DNA of 64,000 nucleotides, taken from NCBI GenBank assembly GCA_018401565.1, contig JAGYKS010000021.1, positions 93,307-157,306 on the forward strand, in the 5' to 3' direction. Positions 62,735 to 64,000 of this stretch are shown one piece after another. This stretch comes from Acidimicrobiales bacterium. GTDB taxonomy: Bacteria > Actinomycetota > Acidimicrobiia > Acidimicrobiales > Acidimicrobilacustridaceae. The notes under the pieces are model-generated. The model had not been told where the DNA came from and did no database searches. It saw nothing but the letters and a program-made list of their open reading frames with translations. How positions within the stretch are numbered: position 1 is the stretch's first letter; every line of letters starts with the position of its first letter. Both the position numbers and the translations under genes were made by a program.

Positions 62735-63660
62735 CGTTGCCGACCTTCATCGTGGTGGGGGCCGGACGCAGTGGCACCACGTCACTGCACAACTACCTTG
62801 CCCAACACCCCGACATCTTCATGTGCGCGGCAAAATCCCCCAACTACTTTGCTTCGGGAATCCCCCAACCCGAATGGGAAACCCCGGCAGCGTCGGCAAT
62901 GGCCAGCCAATGGGTGTCTGACCTCGACACCTACACCGCCCTGTTCGCCGACGCCGGTGCCACCGCCGCTGTGGGTGAGGTGTCACCGGTGTACCTGCAA
63001 ACCATTGACGCCGCCCCCCGCATTGCAGCGGTCTGCGGTGACGTTCGGATCATCGCCGTGTTGCGCAATCCGGTGGACCGAGCCTGTGCCCACTTCCTGG
63101 GCCGGCAGCGCGACGGGATCGAACCACCCGGTGTGTCCATGGCAGCGCGCATGGATGAGCTCCTCGCCTACGGGATGCCCGACGACGTTGCCTTCGGCCA
63201 CTACCCGGGATGCGGTCGCTATCACCACTTTTTGCGGCCCTACATCGAGCGGTTCGGCTCTGACCGGGTCCATGTGGTGCTGCACGACGATCTTGTGGCC
63301 GATGCGTTGGCGGTCCTGGCAACCATGTTCTCGTTCATCGGGGTGGACCCCGAGTTCGAGCCCGACATGACGTCGCGCCTCAACGCCACCGGTCAGATCC
63401 GTAACCCCGTCCTGCGCTCGGTGTGGACGCGCACCGTGGGTGTCCGCACCGCCCTGCGGCCCCATCTGCCGGCCACCGTTCGCCGCTCGGTGGGACGCAC
63501 GTTTCTCGCTGACCTTGACCGGCCCGAGATCGACGCCGCGCTTGCCCAGCGCCTGCTCGACGTGCTCGTCGACGACATCACCGCCCTTGAGGAACTCATC
63601 GGACGGGATCTCTCGGCGTGGAAGGTTGCCCCTGGCCGGGGCCAGTCGCCTGAGCGCTAG
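62731..63660 (+). CDS. PAPS-dependent sulfotransferase
   Basis: About 309 residues. The 5'-phosphosulfate loop is FIVVGAGRSGTTSLHNYLAQ, and the 3'-phosphate block is IIAVLRNPVDRACAHFLGRQ. It transfers sulfate from PAPS to a hydroxyl, probably of a glycolipid or sugar. Mycobacterial Stf proteins have the same motifs. ATG 62731 overlaps the methyltransferase stop (ATGA). Its 3' end overlaps the convergent P450 by 4 bases. Confidence 0.88.
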   Translation: MTLPTFIVVGAGRSGTTSLHNYLAQHPDIFMCAAKSPNYFASGIPQPEWETPAASAMASQWVSDLDTYTALFADAGATAAVGEVSPVYLQTIDAAPRIAAVCGDVRIIAVLRNPVDRACAHFLGRQRDGIEPPGVSMAARMDELLAYGMPDDVAFGHYPGCGRYHHFLRPYIERFGSDRVHVVLHDDLVADALAVLATMFSFIGVDPEFEPDMTSRLNATGQIRNPVLRSVWTRTVGVRTALRPHLPATVRRSVGRTFLADLDRPEIDAALAQRLLDVLVDDITALEELIGRDLSAWKVAPGRGQSPER

Positions 63661-64000
63661 GCCCGACGGACCCACCTGAGGTCGTCGCCGGGCCGCCAAT
63701 GGCTCCAGTGGCGCATCCCGCGCGTCAGCCCCGTCGCCGGTGTCAGTTCCATGCCGGGGTCAGCCGCCACCGCCTGCACCACCGTGCGGGCAGCCATCAG
63801 CACCAGACCCACCGAGTTGCAGGCATGGTTGTCCAGGCCAAAGGCGCTGAACTCACTTTGGGAAAACCGTTGGTCAACGAAGCGATCGGTACACCGGCCG
63901 GGTTCGCTGAACACCGTCGGGTCCTGGTGGCTCTCCCACACGCACAACCGCACCAGTTGGCCGTGGCGCAGATGCAGCCCGTCGAAGTCCACGTCGTTGG
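63657..64000 (-). CDS. Cytochrome P450, C-terminal part, truncated by window edge
   Basis: The last ~114 residues only. DFDGLHLRHGQLVRLCVWES resembles the region before the PERF area, FSEPGRCTDRFVDQRFSQSE is the PERF-like block, and FSAFGLDNHACNSVGLVLMA is the haem loop with the thiolate Cys. Both usual glycines of the loop are changed (Asp and Ser). The rest lies beyond 64000. Confidence 0.7.
   Translation of the reverse strand, partial: NDVDFDGLHLRHGQLVRLCVWESHQDPTVFSEPGRCTDRFVDQRFSQSEFSAFGLDNHACNSVGLVLMAARTVVQAVAADPGMELTPATGLTRGMRHWSHWRPGDDLRWVRRA

Overview
The window is high-GC DNA, about two-thirds G+C by eye, from an actinobacterium. An Acidimicrobiia relative (Ilumatobacter/Microtrichales type) is the best guess. 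The evidence is gene content: three F420-type enzymes (PPOX-, Ddn- and luciferase-like), three cytochrome P450s, many lipobox lipoproteins, two LPxTG-type surface proteins, acyl-CoA enzymes, and a MurL/MurD2 pair. No rRNA, tRNA, CRISPR array, transposase, integrase or phage gene was seen. The DNA reads as ordinary chromosome with short operons and tight overlaps (ATGA, GTGA, TGATG).

Left part (1-20 kb): the edge of a membrane protein, an FAD amine oxidase, a small lipoprotein, an F420 PPOX enzyme and a DapB-like dehydrogenase. Then come a cupin, a DUF2256/DUF3253 protein and a photolyase-like protein on the minus strand. purK-purE, an LPxTG protein, a TrpB-like enzyme, an APH-type phosphotransferase, a META lipoprotein, a secreted HNH nuclease, acyl-CoA synthetase, thioesterase and a K+ channel follow. 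A thioredoxin gene sits behind a CsoR/CstR-like palindrome.

Middle (20-43 kb): a DUF1800-DUF1501 export pair, enoyl-CoA hydratase, an MBL hydrolase, a Ddn-like protein, DUF2804, a Thr-rich LPxTG protein, and a secreted zincin with four C-terminal repeats. A DinB-type protein lies behind a palindromic operator. Next are TauD with a membrane haem protein, a DUF2817 peptidase, a GT-C-like membrane protein, a DUF6351 lipoprotein, a NarL-type two-component system, BioY and an SGNH acyltransferase.

Right part (43-64 kb): a pgeF-murL-murD2 peptidoglycan precursor operon, divergent P450s, DUF480, a lipoprotein hydrolase with a PAQR-like protein, GNAT, SDR and an F420 luciferase-like enzyme. It ends in a surface-glycan cluster: LOG protein, a fused double glycosyltransferase, Rieske oxygenase with GT2, an HlpA-like transferase, methyltransferase and sulfotransferase. 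A truncated P450 lies at the edge.

Two caveats apply throughout. At least fifteen genes are broken by single-base frame changes, many at short G/C runs and mostly equivalent to one missing base. I annotate them as whole genes, because this looks like sequencing error rather than decay. Also, many spacers carry short tandem repeats (units 9-29 bp) of unrelated sequence.
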